Assembly: GCA_030430165.1 (NCBI GenBank)
Contig: JAUIGL010000024.1
Span: 1 to 64,000 of the forward strand
DNA from: a bacterium
Lineage (GTDB): Bacteria > Desulfobacterota > Binatia > HRBIN30 > CADEER01
Length of the DNA stretch: 64,000 nucleotides
Direction of reading: 5' to 3'
Made by a program: the position numbers and the translations under genes. Of the stretch, positions 42,182-50,028 are shown one piece after another (within the stretch, counting starts at the first letter, position 1; the number at the start of each line of letters is the position of its first letter). The notes below the pieces were generated by a model, which searched no databases, was not told the DNA's origin, and saw only the letters and a program-made list of their open reading frames with translations.

Positions 42182-42194
42182 GAGGAAGGGGGGG
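42182..42194 (+). promoter_or_regulatory. Ribosome binding site that selects a TTG start
   Basis: GAGGAAGGGGGG lies 5 to 8 bases before TTG 42200 and makes that TTG, rather than GTG 42173, the likely start of the EEP lipoprotein. From the TTG, the signal peptide begins after nine residues. Confidence 0.6.
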
Positions 42195-42199
42195 CTCCA

Positions 42200-43159
42200 T
42201 TGACTGCGAGACCGCGAAAGCTCTTGGCGCCAGCGCGACTGCTGGTGCTTTCGGTGACCGTTCTATTGCCGACCCTGGGGTTGGGGTGCGGCGACGATGA
42301 CGACGGCCCGGCCACCGTGTCCGGCGCGTTTCTGGCGCTCACCTACAACGTCGCCGGCTTGCCGCAGGGTCTTTCCGGATCCAATCCCGCGGTCAACATG
42401 CCGATCATCGGGCCTCTGTTGAACGGCTACGATCTGGTGCTGGTGCAGGAGAGCTGGGAGACGCCCGATCCGAACCCGATGGCGCCGTTGCGCGTCTACC
42501 ACGAGATTCTCGAGGCCGCCTCCCTGCATCGCTTCCGTTCCGATCCGATGCCGTTGCCGCTCGGCGAGAATCCCGAACGGCCGAGCGCGCTGGTGAGCGA
42601 CGGGCTCAACCGCTTCTCGCAGTTCCCGTTTGGCGAGGTGACCCGCCAGCGCTGGCAGGATTGCGACGACTCGGCGGCGGACTGTCTGTCGCTCAAGGGC
42701 TTCAGCGTCGCCCGCACCGAGCTGGTGCCGGGAGTCTGTGTCGACATCTACAACCTGCACGGCGAGGCCGGCAACACGCCCAACGATCAGGACCTGAAGA
42801 GTCAGAACACTCGCGACCTGCTCGACTTCATGCGCGTGTACTCGGACGGGCGCGCGGTGATCGTCGGCGGCGATTTCAACATGCGGCTACGGCGCGAGCG
42901 GGACGCCGTCAATCTTGGGCTGCTCGAGTCCGAGGGCGGACTCGACGACGCGTGTATCGCGCAGGGAATCGTCGACGAAAATGAGATCGACAAGTTCTTC
43001 TTCCGCTCGAACGACCGCGTGACGATCACGCCGACGACCTGCGTGTTCGAGACCGACGTCTTCGTCGACCCGGAGGGCGAGCCGTTGAGCGACCACGATG
43101 CGCTGGCGGTAGACTTCGAGTGGCGGGCGATCGCCGACGACTCGATCGAATGTCTGTGA
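42200..43159 (+). CDS. Lipoprotein EEP-family phosphodiesterase (sphingomyelinase-like)
   Basis: The 319-aa product from TTG 42200 has the signal LLVLSVTVLLPTLGLGCGDDDDG. The endonuclease/exonuclease/phosphatase fold is complete: LTYNVAGLPQG, LVLVQESWE (metal Glu), DIYNLHGEAG, VIVGGDFNMR and the terminal LSDHDALAVDFEW. Such secreted enzymes include sphingomyelinase C and other phosphodiesterases, and a lipid or nucleotide substrate is likely. The stop overlaps the next lipoprotein gene (GDPD) by 10 bp, so the two are produced together. Confidence 0.88.
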   Translation: MTARPRKLLAPARLLVLSVTVLLPTLGLGCGDDDDGPATVSGAFLALTYNVAGLPQGLSGSNPAVNMPIIGPLLNGYDLVLVQESWETPDPNPMAPLRVYHEILEAASLHRFRSDPMPLPLGENPERPSALVSDGLNRFSQFPFGEVTRQRWQDCDDSAADCLSLKGFSVARTELVPGVCVDIYNLHGEAGNTPNDQDLKSQNTRDLLDFMRVYSDGRAVIVGGDFNMRLRRERDAVNLGLLESEGGLDDACIAQGIVDENEIDKFFFRSNDRVTITPTTCVFETDVFVDPEGEPLSDHDALAVDFEWRAIADDSIECL

Positions 43160-44100
43160 GTCTCGCAGGCCGGCACCGGCGGAAGTCTGCGTTCGCTGCT
43201 CGGCGGCATCGCGGCGCGCTGTGCGCGGGGTGGCTTGCCGTCGCCGGGTGTCTGGCGCTCGGCGCGGGCTGCGGCGGCGATGACGACGCTGGCGAGGCGT
43301 CGCTGCCGGTTGCATCGGTGCGCGCTGCGATCGACGCCCTGGCGCCGGCCGCGAACCTCGGCCACCGCGGCACGGGGATGACGCGGCCGGGGCACCCGTA
43401 CCCCGAGAATTCCCTCAGCTCGATTGAGGCGGCGATTGCCGATGGCTCCGATGGGGTCGAAGTGGACGTCGAGCTGACCGCCGACGGCCGGCTCATCGTC
43501 ATGCACGACGACCGGCTCGACCGCACCACCGACTGCGAAGGCTGCGTCAGCGATTGGCAGTTCGCCGACGTGCGCGACTGTCGGCTACTCGACGGCGCCG
43601 GCTTGCCGACGGACGAGGTGCCGCCGACTCTAGACGAGGTGTTCGCTGTCTTGCCGCCGGATGCGCTGGTCAACGTCGAGCTGAAGGCGTTCGGCAACGC
43701 CTGTGTGCGCCAAGGCACCGGACCCGCAGATCTGGCGCGGGCTGGTGCGGACGAGGTTCGCGCGCTCGGTGTCGAGCGGCGGACCCTGTTCTCGTCGTTC
43801 AGTCGCGACGTGTTGGTGGTGATGGACGAGGAGCACGCGGATCTCTACGCCGCGCTGTTGTTCTCGATTCCGATGCGGGAGCACGTCGAGTGGGCGATCG
43901 AGCGCGGCCTGGCGGCGATTCATCCGCTGTTTGCAATTCCCGCCGCGGACGTCGATCTGGCGCTCGAGGCGGGTCTCCAGGTCAACGTGTGGACGGTGAA
44001 CGACGCCGCGCGCATGCAAGCGATGATCGATCTCGGCGCGACGGCGATCATCACCGACGTCCCGGAGTTGCTCGAACAGGTGTTGGCCGGGGTCGACTGA
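43150..44100 (+). CDS. Lipoprotein glycerophosphodiester phosphodiesterase
   Basis: The 316-aa product starts at ATG 43150, inside the end of the EEP gene (10-bp overlap). The signal ends LALGAGCGGDDDAG. The GDPD TIM-barrel signatures are intact: LGHRGTG, HPYPENSLSSIEAAI, DGVEVDVELTADG, LIVMHDDRLDRTT, NVELKAFG and a late NVWTVNDAARM. It hydrolyses deacylated phospholipids to an alcohol and glycerol-3-phosphate. With its partner it forms a two-enzyme, envelope-anchored phosphodiesterase unit. A perfect palindrome follows its stop. Confidence 0.92.
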   Translation: MSVSLAGRHRRKSAFAARRHRGALCAGWLAVAGCLALGAGCGGDDDAGEASLPVASVRAAIDALAPAANLGHRGTGMTRPGHPYPENSLSSIEAAIADGSDGVEVDVELTADGRLIVMHDDRLDRTTDCEGCVSDWQFADVRDCRLLDGAGLPTDEVPPTLDEVFAVLPPDALVNVELKAFGNACVRQGTGPADLARAGADEVRALGVERRTLFSSFSRDVLVVMDEEHADLYAALLFSIPMREHVEWAIERGLAAIHPLFAIPAADVDLALEAGLQVNVWTVNDAARMQAMIDLGATAIITDVPELLEQVLAGVD

Positions 44101-44102
44101 GA

Positions 44103-44122
44103 GAGCGGCGAATTCGCCGCTC
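44103..44122. terminator. 20-bp perfect palindrome between convergent genes
   Basis: GAGCGGCGAATTCGCCGCTC is fully self-complementary. It sits between the GDPD stop (44100) and the minus-strand stop (44121), overlapping the latter. It is a likely bidirectional terminator, though without a U-run. Confidence 0.65.
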
Positions 44123-44978
44123 AGCTACGTCGTCTGCGGCGCGCCCACACGCCGACCCCGACCAGGCCGAGGGCGGTGGCGAGGAGTGCAGCCGGCGACA
44201 TGGCGGGGGCCATGGTCGCCCCGGAGACGGAGAGCGGTGCACAGCCGGTGCCGCCCGACGCAATTCCGATCTGCGCGCAATCGGCAGCCCCCGAGACGAA
44301 TGCGAGCCCGAAGTACCTGCCTGCAGCCGACGGGGTAAAGGTGCCGGTAGCGATTGCGGTTCCGCCGGCGGGGATGTCGCCGAAGTCGCATTCGAAGCCG
44401 GCTCCCTCGGGTCCCTCGCCGAGCAGGATGCACTGGTGCATCGTTGACGAAGTCGTCGCCAGAGAGGTGGCTGGCAGGAGGACGTCGACCGGCACCCCGA
44501 GGGCGCGCAGTCTCTCGCGACCGATCTCGCGCAAGCGCTCGTCGTCGAGAAGTGTGGCGTCGTTGCCGTCGCAGATCTGCTCGTTCTCGTCGGCGAATTC
44601 GGGGAACTCGCAGCAGACCTCGAACTCCCCGGGGAGGCTTTGCACCTCATCGGACAACAGGAACTCGCACAGCGTGAGAGTCGGGTTGTCGAAGAACTCG
44701 CAGATTTCCTCCGCGCTGCCCTCGAGCTCGAACAGACCGGAGGTCACCGCCTGCTGAGCTAGCGGGATGTTCGGGTTACTACCTTCGGGGAAGACGACGA
44801 CTTGCGCCGATGCGCCGCTCAGCACGCAATCGTGGGTGTTCTCGACGGTCACCCTGATCTCGACCGGTTGCCCGGGAATCGCCGGGTTGGGATCGAACTC
44901 CACGGTCACGTCGGCGCCGCATCCGACCGTCCAGCAAGCGGCGAGGGCTAATCCCACAAATCTGACCATTCGACCCAT
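44121..44978 (-). CDS. Lipoprotein with C-terminal transmembrane-Arg tail, unknown function
   Basis: The 285-aa product from ATG 44978 has a lipoprotein signal (ALAACWTVGCGADVTVE). The body is a beta-rich domain (DPNPAIPGQPVEIRVTVEN, CARDB-like), then a Cys-rich acidic part (EVCCEFPEFADENEQIC) and a second beta domain. The C-terminus is a SPAALLATALGLVGVGVW helix followed by ARRRRRS, the hydrophobic-plus-Arg half of PEP-CTERM/IPTL-CTERM-type sorting tails, but lacking an obvious PEP motif. The protein would thus carry anchors at both ends. The family is not recognised. Confidence 0.7.
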   Translation of the reverse strand: MGRMVRFVGLALAACWTVGCGADVTVEFDPNPAIPGQPVEIRVTVENTHDCVLSGASAQVVVFPEGSNPNIPLAQQAVTSGLFELEGSAEEICEFFDNPTLTLCEFLLSDEVQSLPGEFEVCCEFPEFADENEQICDGNDATLLDDERLREIGRERLRALGVPVDVLLPATSLATTSSTMHQCILLGEGPEGAGFECDFGDIPAGGTAIATGTFTPSAAGRYFGLAFVSGAADCAQIGIASGGTGCAPLSVSGATMAPAMSPAALLATALGLVGVGVWARRRRRS

Positions 44979-45221
44979 CACATACGCCTCTCGAGCAGCG
45001 ACAGCTCTACTATTTTGCGGTTTGCGCCGCAAGCTCGCGCGTATTGCGAATGCCTCGAGGAGGCCGAGCAAACGCCGATTGAGCCTAGCCTCGCCACCGG
45101 CGTATCCGCCGGATCATTCGGGGTGAGCAGCGCCCGTCAACCGGGTAGTCGCGTCAGCGACCACCACCCTGTGCCTTTGCCCATGCCCATGCCTCTGCCT
45201 ACGAGCAAAGCGAGTTTCACC

Positions 45222-46523
45222 TTAGCGCAGGTCGAACAGGCGCCACTCCCCCGGGATCCCCTTGAGCTCGAAGACGCCGCGCTCGCCGAACTCGAGCCCC
45301 GAGCCGGCCACCAGATCCTTGACCGTGCTGGAAACCAGGACCTCGCTGGGCCCTGCCTGCGACATTACGCGGGCGCCGGTGTGGACGGCCACTCCGGCCA
45401 GTTTTCCGTCGACGCGCTCGCATTCGCCGGTGTGAACGCCGGCCCGGATCTCCAGGCCGAGGCCGCGTACCGCGTCGCGTATGCCGGCGGCACACTTGAC
45501 CGCCCGCGCCGGTCCGTCGAACGCAGCGAGGAAGCCGTCGCCCGCCGTGTCCTGCTCGACTCCGCGATGGCGACGCAGCTCTCCGCGCACGGTGTCGTGG
45601 TGGCGTTCGAGCAGATCGCTCCAGGCGCGGTCGCCGAGGGCGACGGCGCGCTCGGTGGAGCCGACGATGTCGGTGAAGAGCACGGTCGCCAGCACCCTTT
45701 CGGTCTCGATGGGCGCCGGTGCGCCGGTGAGGAACTCCTGGAGCTGATCGAGCTCTGGCGCGGTGTCGCCGAGCCAGGGGGGATGATCGTCCCCCTCGGT
45801 TTCGACGTAGCGCGCGCCCGGGATGTTGGCGCCGAGCCAGCGTCCGCGGTCGACCTCGACCAGGCGATCGCCGCTGCGATGTAGCACCAGGGTCGGCACG
45901 TGCAGCGACTGTGCGATCGGTCGCACGTCGATCTCTCGTATCCAGCGGAGATGGGAACGACCCGCGCGCGGGCTCATCGAGTTGCGCTCGAGGCGGCCCA
46001 TGAACTCGACGGCGGCGGGAATCTTGGCAGCCGAGGGGGCGATGAGCTCGAGCGATTGCCCCTCGCCCCAATGGGAATCGATGAGGTCGCGCATTGTTTG
46101 AAGGCCGTGGCTGCTGGAGCTGTGGATCGAGGCGAAGCTGCCGAACAGGACGAGCGCGTGAACCCGCTCCGGGTAGGATGCGGCGTAGAGCATCGACAGT
46201 GCGCCGCCCTCGGAGAATCCGATCAGCGCGGCCTTCTTCGATCCGACCGCGTCGAGCAACGCGCGCAGGTCGTCCATCCGCTCTTCGACCGTGAAGTCAC
46301 CGACGTCGCGATCGGAGAGCCCGGTGCCTCGCTTGTCGAAGAGAATGACGCGGCTGAAGCTGGCGAGTCGCTTCACCCACGCGGCGAAGCCGTACATCTC
46401 CCAATTGACGTCGAGGTGCGCGATCAGGCCCGGCACGACGACGAGATCGAGATCGCCGTCACCGACGATCTGGTAGGCGATCTCGAGATCGCCGCTCTTC
46501 GCGTAGCGCGTGGTCGCGTCCAT
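45222..46523 (-). CDS. Alpha/beta-hydrolase fused to class III adenylate/guanylate cyclase
   Basis: The 433-aa product from ATG 46523. Residues 1-265 are an alpha/beta hydrolase with nucleophile S104 in GFSEGG, DKRGTGLSD and a late Asp-Asp-His in GDDHPPW. Residues 275-433 are a class III cyclase homology domain with both metal-binding Asp residues (D285 in LFTDIVGST, D329 in AGDGFLAAF) and GVAVHTGARVM. The same order occurs in mycobacterial Rv1900c (LipJ), which cyclises ATP. A ligand of the hydrolase domain may control cyclic-nucleotide output. No signal peptide is present. Confidence 0.92.
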   Translation of the reverse strand: MDATTRYAKSGDLEIAYQIVGDGDLDLVVVPGLIAHLDVNWEMYGFAAWVKRLASFSRVILFDKRGTGLSDRDVGDFTVEERMDDLRALLDAVGSKKAALIGFSEGGALSMLYAASYPERVHALVLFGSFASIHSSSSHGLQTMRDLIDSHWGEGQSLELIAPSAAKIPAAVEFMGRLERNSMSPRAGRSHLRWIREIDVRPIAQSLHVPTLVLHRSGDRLVEVDRGRWLGANIPGARYVETEGDDHPPWLGDTAPELDQLQEFLTGAPAPIETERVLATVLFTDIVGSTERAVALGDRAWSDLLERHHDTVRGELRRHRGVEQDTAGDGFLAAFDGPARAVKCAAGIRDAVRGLGLEIRAGVHTGECERVDGKLAGVAVHTGARVMSQAGPSEVLVSSTVKDLVAGSGLEFGERGVFELKGIPGEWRLFDLR

Positions 46524-46618
46524 CACGGCGAGAGTCCTCGAAGCGGGCGAGCGAATCAACCTCGCCCGAGTGCCGGACGACCGCCGAACCTGCCGCTGGA
46601 TATGCCGGGAAAGTGCAG

Positions 46619-47968
46619 CTAGGAGCTGCTCGCTGCCGCCGCTTCGGGCCGCCGCCGGCGCCGTCGCCGCGGGCGACGACTGGTCTTGGCCGCGCCTTCG
46701 CTGCCCGTTGCCGCCGGCGACTTGCCGTTGTCGGATGTGCTGGCAGCTGCTCCGTTGCCGGAGCGCCGGCGCGGCGTCCGCGCCTTCTGCTGGCCGCGTC
46801 CGCGGCGCCGCTCGCTGGGCTTGGCCGATCTCGGCGCCGCGCCGTCGTCCTCGAAGCCGGGCTCGGTGGCGCGCGGGATAGTGGCGCCGAGAGTCGCTTC
46901 GATTTCGCTCAGCTGACGCCGGTCCTCGCCGGACACGAAGGTGTACACCTCGCCGACTGCGCCGGCGCGCGCGGTGCGACCGCTGCGGTGAACGTAGTCC
47001 TCGGCCGAGTAGGGGACGTCGTAGTTGATGACGTGAGAGATGCCGTCGATGTCGAGGCCGCGCGCGGCGACGTCGGTGGCGACCAGCACCGGACAGCGTC
47101 CGCTGCGGAAGTCTTCGAGTGCCTCGAAGCGCTCCTCCTGGGAGCGGTCGGCGTGGATGCTGGCGGCGTCGATGCCGCCGCGGCGGACGTGTCTCGCCAG
47201 GCGGTCGGCGTCGGCCTTGCGGCGAACGAAGACGATGACCGACGTGGCGTCGGGTTTCTTCAGCAGTCGCGACAGCAGCGGAGCTTTGCGCTCTTGCGCG
47301 ATCATGTAGACGCTCTGCTCGATACCGTCGGCCGGCTTCTGCCGATCGACGGTCACCGTTTCGGGATCGTTGAGAATGTCCTCGGCGAGGGCGCGGATCT
47401 TGGGCGACATCGTCGCCGAGAAGAGCATCGTCTGGCGATCGGTCGGCAATGCCTTGATGATGCGGCGGATGTCGGGGAGGAAGCCCATGTCGAGCATCCG
47501 GTCGCCTTCGTCGAGGACCAGAAACTCGATCTTGCTGAGGTCGACCGAGTCGAAGCGCATGTGGTCGAGCAGGCGGCCCGGGGTGGCGACGATGATGTCG
47601 CTGCCGGCCTTGAGGGCGCGTTCCTGGGGTTCCATCTTGACGCCGCCGACTACCGACACCGCGCTGATGCCGAGATGGTAGCCGAGGGCGAGCGCTTGCT
47701 CGTCGATCTGCATCGCCAGCTCGCGGGTCGGCGAGATGATCAGTGCGCGGCTGCCGCCGGCCTTGCCGCGCTCCAGCCGCTGTAGAATCGGCAGCAGGAA
47801 GGCGGCGGTCTTGCCGGTCCCGGTCGAGGCGCAGCCGATCACGTCGCGGCCGGATAGGGCCAGCGGAATGGCGCGCTTCTGGATAGGGGTGGGCTCTTCG
47901 TAGCCCATGTCGCGGACTGCTTCGACGAGCTCCGGGACGAGGTTCAGGTCGTTCATTGTGGTTGGCAT
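46619..47968 (-). CDS. DEAD-box family RNA helicase (RhlE-like), DEGD variant
   Basis: The 449-aa product from ATG 47968, preceded by a CGGAG ribosome binding site. The Q motif (EEPTPIQKRAIP), Walker A (ASTGTGKTA), PTRELA, SAT (LFSATMSP) and the motif VI variant HRSGRTARAG are intact. Motif II reads DEGD (VLDEGDRMLD) instead of DEAD. The tail of about 90 residues is Arg/Lys-rich (GRGQQKARTPRRRSG, PRRRRRRRP) and should bind RNA. It likely serves ribosome assembly, RNA decay or cold adaptation. The long leader upstream holds a hairpin and repeats. Confidence 0.92.
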   Translation of the reverse strand: MPTTMNDLNLVPELVEAVRDMGYEEPTPIQKRAIPLALSGRDVIGCASTGTGKTAAFLLPILQRLERGKAGGSRALIISPTRELAMQIDEQALALGYHLGISAVSVVGGVKMEPQERALKAGSDIIVATPGRLLDHMRFDSVDLSKIEFLVLDEGDRMLDMGFLPDIRRIIKALPTDRQTMLFSATMSPKIRALAEDILNDPETVTVDRQKPADGIEQSVYMIAQERKAPLLSRLLKKPDATSVIVFVRRKADADRLARHVRRGGIDAASIHADRSQEERFEALEDFRSGRCPVLVATDVAARGLDIDGISHVINYDVPYSAEDYVHRSGRTARAGAVGEVYTFVSGEDRRQLSEIEATLGATIPRATEPGFEDDGAAPRSAKPSERRRGRGQQKARTPRRRSGNGAAASTSDNGKSPAATGSEGAAKTSRRPRRRRRRRPEAAAASSS

Positions 47969-48027
47969 GATTCTCCGAGAGGCCGTTTGCGGCCTAGTCT
48001 GTGTGAGGGCCGATCCGGTCGGCCGGT

Positions 48028-48055
48028 AAAAGTCTCTGCTGGCGCCGAGACTTTT
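48028..48055 (-). promoter_or_regulatory. Hairpin in the helicase mRNA leader
   Basis: AAAAGTCTC and GAGACTTTT form a perfect 9-bp stem around a 10-nt loop about 60 bp upstream of the helicase start codon. Reading on the minus strand, the right arm begins AAAAGTCTC and there is no U-run after it, so a regulatory or stabilising leader structure fits better than a terminator. Confidence 0.4.
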
Positions 48056-48277
48056 CTCCTCGGAGCCCTGCCCGAATGGGTCGCCGGTGGTGTCTGCGTC
48101 GACCCTGATGCCCGTGCGCGGTGTCGCCAAACCCACCGAACACCCAGTGGGGACTCCCGTCGCAGGGGGAATGAATACTGGGTTTATGCCACAACCGTGG
48201 CAGTTTCGCCAGCCCGGTCCGCAAATGGAGGTGGGGCCGTTCGAATTGCGGGCAGTAGCGAAGGAAGAGCCCTCGAA

Positions 48278-48315
48278 TCCCCCTCCTTGGCAAGGAGGGG
48301 GTTGGGGGGAGGTCA
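48278..48315 (+). repeat. Palindromic dispersed repeat, diverged copy 3
   Basis: Same layout as copies 1 and 2: a CCCCCTCC-TTGGCAA-GGAGGGG hairpin, then a G-rich half ending GGTCA. It is diverged in the spacer (TTGGGGGGAGG instead of ACTTCAGGGGGG). Confidence 0.7.
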
Positions 48316-48362
48316 CGCCGCGACGAAGGAGCTTCGATTCTTTGCCCAACGGATCTCCGGCT

Positions 48363-48401
48363 GCTCCCCCTGAAGTCCGCCCTTCGTAAGGGGAGACGGA
48401 A
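48363..48401 (-). repeat. Palindromic dispersed repeat, inverted copy 4
   Basis: On the minus strand it reads CCGAATTCCGTCTCCCC, then a diverged hairpin and GGACTTCAGGGGGAG. It shares the CCGAATTCCGTC flank with copy 2, so the repeat unit is longer than the 35-bp core. Confidence 0.75.
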
Positions 48402-48482
48402 TTCGGCTCCGGTCCGGGCCGTCTCCCGGTCGGCGGACGTTCGTCGAAACGCCGTGATGGCGCGTCGCCGCGGCTGCGGCAT

Positions 48483-49901
48483 ATGCTGCGCGGCGACATG
48501 ACCTCGGGATGGATCGATACCGCGCGGCGCGACCTCCGCCAGGAACTGCCGCCCATGTTGCGGCTCGGCGCCCCGGTCGTCCTCGCCGAAATCGGCTGGA
48601 TGGCGATGGGCCTGGTCGACACCATGGTGGTGGGCCGCGTCGGCGCGGAGGCGATCGGCGCGGTCAGCGTCGGCACCGGCGTCTTCTTTACGGTTGCCAT
48701 CTTCGGCTTGGGGATTCTCTTCGGCATGGACTACGTGGTCGCCCGCGCTCACGGAGCGGGCGAGCGCGAACGCACCCACCGCGCGCTGTTCGATGGGTTG
48801 GTCATCGCGGCGGTTCTCGGCGCAGGGCTGACGGCGCTGGTCTACGCTGCCATTCCCCACCTCGCGGCTCTCGGGGTCGGCGCTTCGGTGCGCGGACAAT
48901 CGGAGGCCTATCTGCGGGCGCTCACCTGGAGCTTGCCGGCGTTGATGTTGCAGTGTGCGATCCACCGCTACCTGCAGGCTCTCGGGTTGGTTCGCCCGAT
49001 CATGCTCATCGTGCTGAGCGCCAACGTCGTCAACGGTCTCGCCGACTGGGTCTTCGTGTTGGGGCACCTCGGTTTCCCGGCCTACGGCGCCGAAGGGGCG
49101 GGGTGGGCGACCTGTGCGTCGCGCGCCTACATGCTGGTGATGTTCGCCGCGTTTGCAGTGTGGAACGCAAAGATCAATCGCACCGGCCTGCTCGAGACTG
49201 CGCCGCGCTTCGAGTGGGCTCGCTTTCGCGAGCTGATCGTCCTCGGCTTCCCCATCGGGATCCAGCGGATTCTCGAGGTCGGTGTCTTCTCTTGCGTCAC
49301 ACTGCTCGCGGCCAGCCTGGCGCCGGCCGCGCTCGCCGCGCACCAGATCGTGCTCAACGCGGCCGCCCTGACTTTCATGGTGCCGCTCGGCATCTCCTCG
49401 GCGGCGGCGGTGCGCGTTGGCCACGCGCTCGGCGCGCGCGACCGGCCGGGCGCGTCGCGCGCCGGGTGGACCGCGTTCTTCCTCGGCGCGGCGACGATGT
49501 TGGTGTCGGGGCTGACCTTCGTCGCGCTGCCGCACCCCATCCTGCGCGCTTTCACGACCGATCTCAGCGTGATCGAGATCGGGGTCAGTCTGCTCGCCGT
49601 TGCCGCGGTGTTCCAGCTGTTCGACGGAATTCAGGTGGTCGCCACCGGAGCGCTGCGCGGCCTCGGCGACACGCGCACGGCGATGGTCGCCAACCTGATC
49701 GGCCACTGGTTCCTCGGGCTGCCGGTCGGCTACGTCCTCTGCTTCTCCTGGGGCTTCGGCGTCACCGGCCTGTGGATGGGGCTCTGTATCGGTCTGATCA
49801 GCGTGTCGTTCTGGCTGACCGCGGTGTGGAGTCGCCGCGCTGGGGCGCTCGCCGTTGGCGGACCGGTGTCACCCCCAGAAGCGGTGACCAGCGTGACGTA
49901 G
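48483..49901 (+). CDS. MATE-family multidrug/metabolite efflux transporter
   Basis: A 472-aa, about 12-helix transporter with the two six-helix halves of the MATE fold. The N-terminal half has LGAPVVLAEIGWMAMGLVDTMVVGRVG, the second half LIVLGFPIGIQRILEVGVFS and AAHQIVLNAAALTFMVPLGIS, both standard NorM/DinF-type segments. GALRGLGDTRTAM is the conserved loop before TM11. It exports cationic drugs or metabolites against Na+ or H+. ATG 48498 is an alternative start. It stands alone and a hairpin follows its end. Confidence 0.93.
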   Translation: MLRGDMTSGWIDTARRDLRQELPPMLRLGAPVVLAEIGWMAMGLVDTMVVGRVGAEAIGAVSVGTGVFFTVAIFGLGILFGMDYVVARAHGAGERERTHRALFDGLVIAAVLGAGLTALVYAAIPHLAALGVGASVRGQSEAYLRALTWSLPALMLQCAIHRYLQALGLVRPIMLIVLSANVVNGLADWVFVLGHLGFPAYGAEGAGWATCASRAYMLVMFAAFAVWNAKINRTGLLETAPRFEWARFRELIVLGFPIGIQRILEVGVFSCVTLLAASLAPAALAAHQIVLNAAALTFMVPLGISSAAAVRVGHALGARDRPGASRAGWTAFFLGAATMLVSGLTFVALPHPILRAFTTDLSVIEIGVSLLAVAAVFQLFDGIQVVATGALRGLGDTRTAMVANLIGHWFLGLPVGYVLCFSWGFGVTGLWMGLCIGLISVSFWLTAVWSRRAGALAVGGPVSPPEAVTSVT

Positions 49902-49945
49902 TCGAGGTTGGTTGTCGAAAGAAAGGAAGGCTGAAGGCTTGGGCT

Positions 49946-49978
49946 GAGGCTGGAGGCTGGGGAAGCCACTCCAGCCTC
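49946..49978. repeat. GGCTGA-type tract forming a 10-bp hairpin
   Basis: GAGGCTGGAG and CTCCAGCCTC (49946-49955, 49969-49978) are exact reverse complements. They lie in a stretch of GGCTGA-like units (49929-49962) downstream of the MATE gene. It is either a terminator or a simple repeat that happens to fold. Confidence 0.5.
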
Positions 49979-50028
49979 CGCCGAAGCCGGCTTGCCGCGA
50001 TCGGTCCGGAAGTAGTATTCGCGCGAAC

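Larger units (their letters stand above)
47969..48482. other. 514-bp intergenic region with hairpin and repeats
   Basis: This divergent spacer between the helicase and the MATE gene has no convincing gene: the ORFs in it are Arg/Pro-rich and lack ribosome sites. It holds a 9-bp hairpin in the helicase leader (48028-48055) and two repeat copies (48278-48315 and inverted 48363-48401). Promoters for both genes must lie here, but I cannot point to clear -35/-10 boxes. Confidence 0.7.

Noticed and set aside
45172-45203. TGCCCATGCC-type short repeats
   Set aside because: Too short and irregular for a CRISPR or a functional array; a simple-sequence tract in a spacer.
49127-49555. 142-codon minus-strand ORF inside the MATE gene
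   Set aside because: Antisense of conserved transmembrane segments; no independent support.
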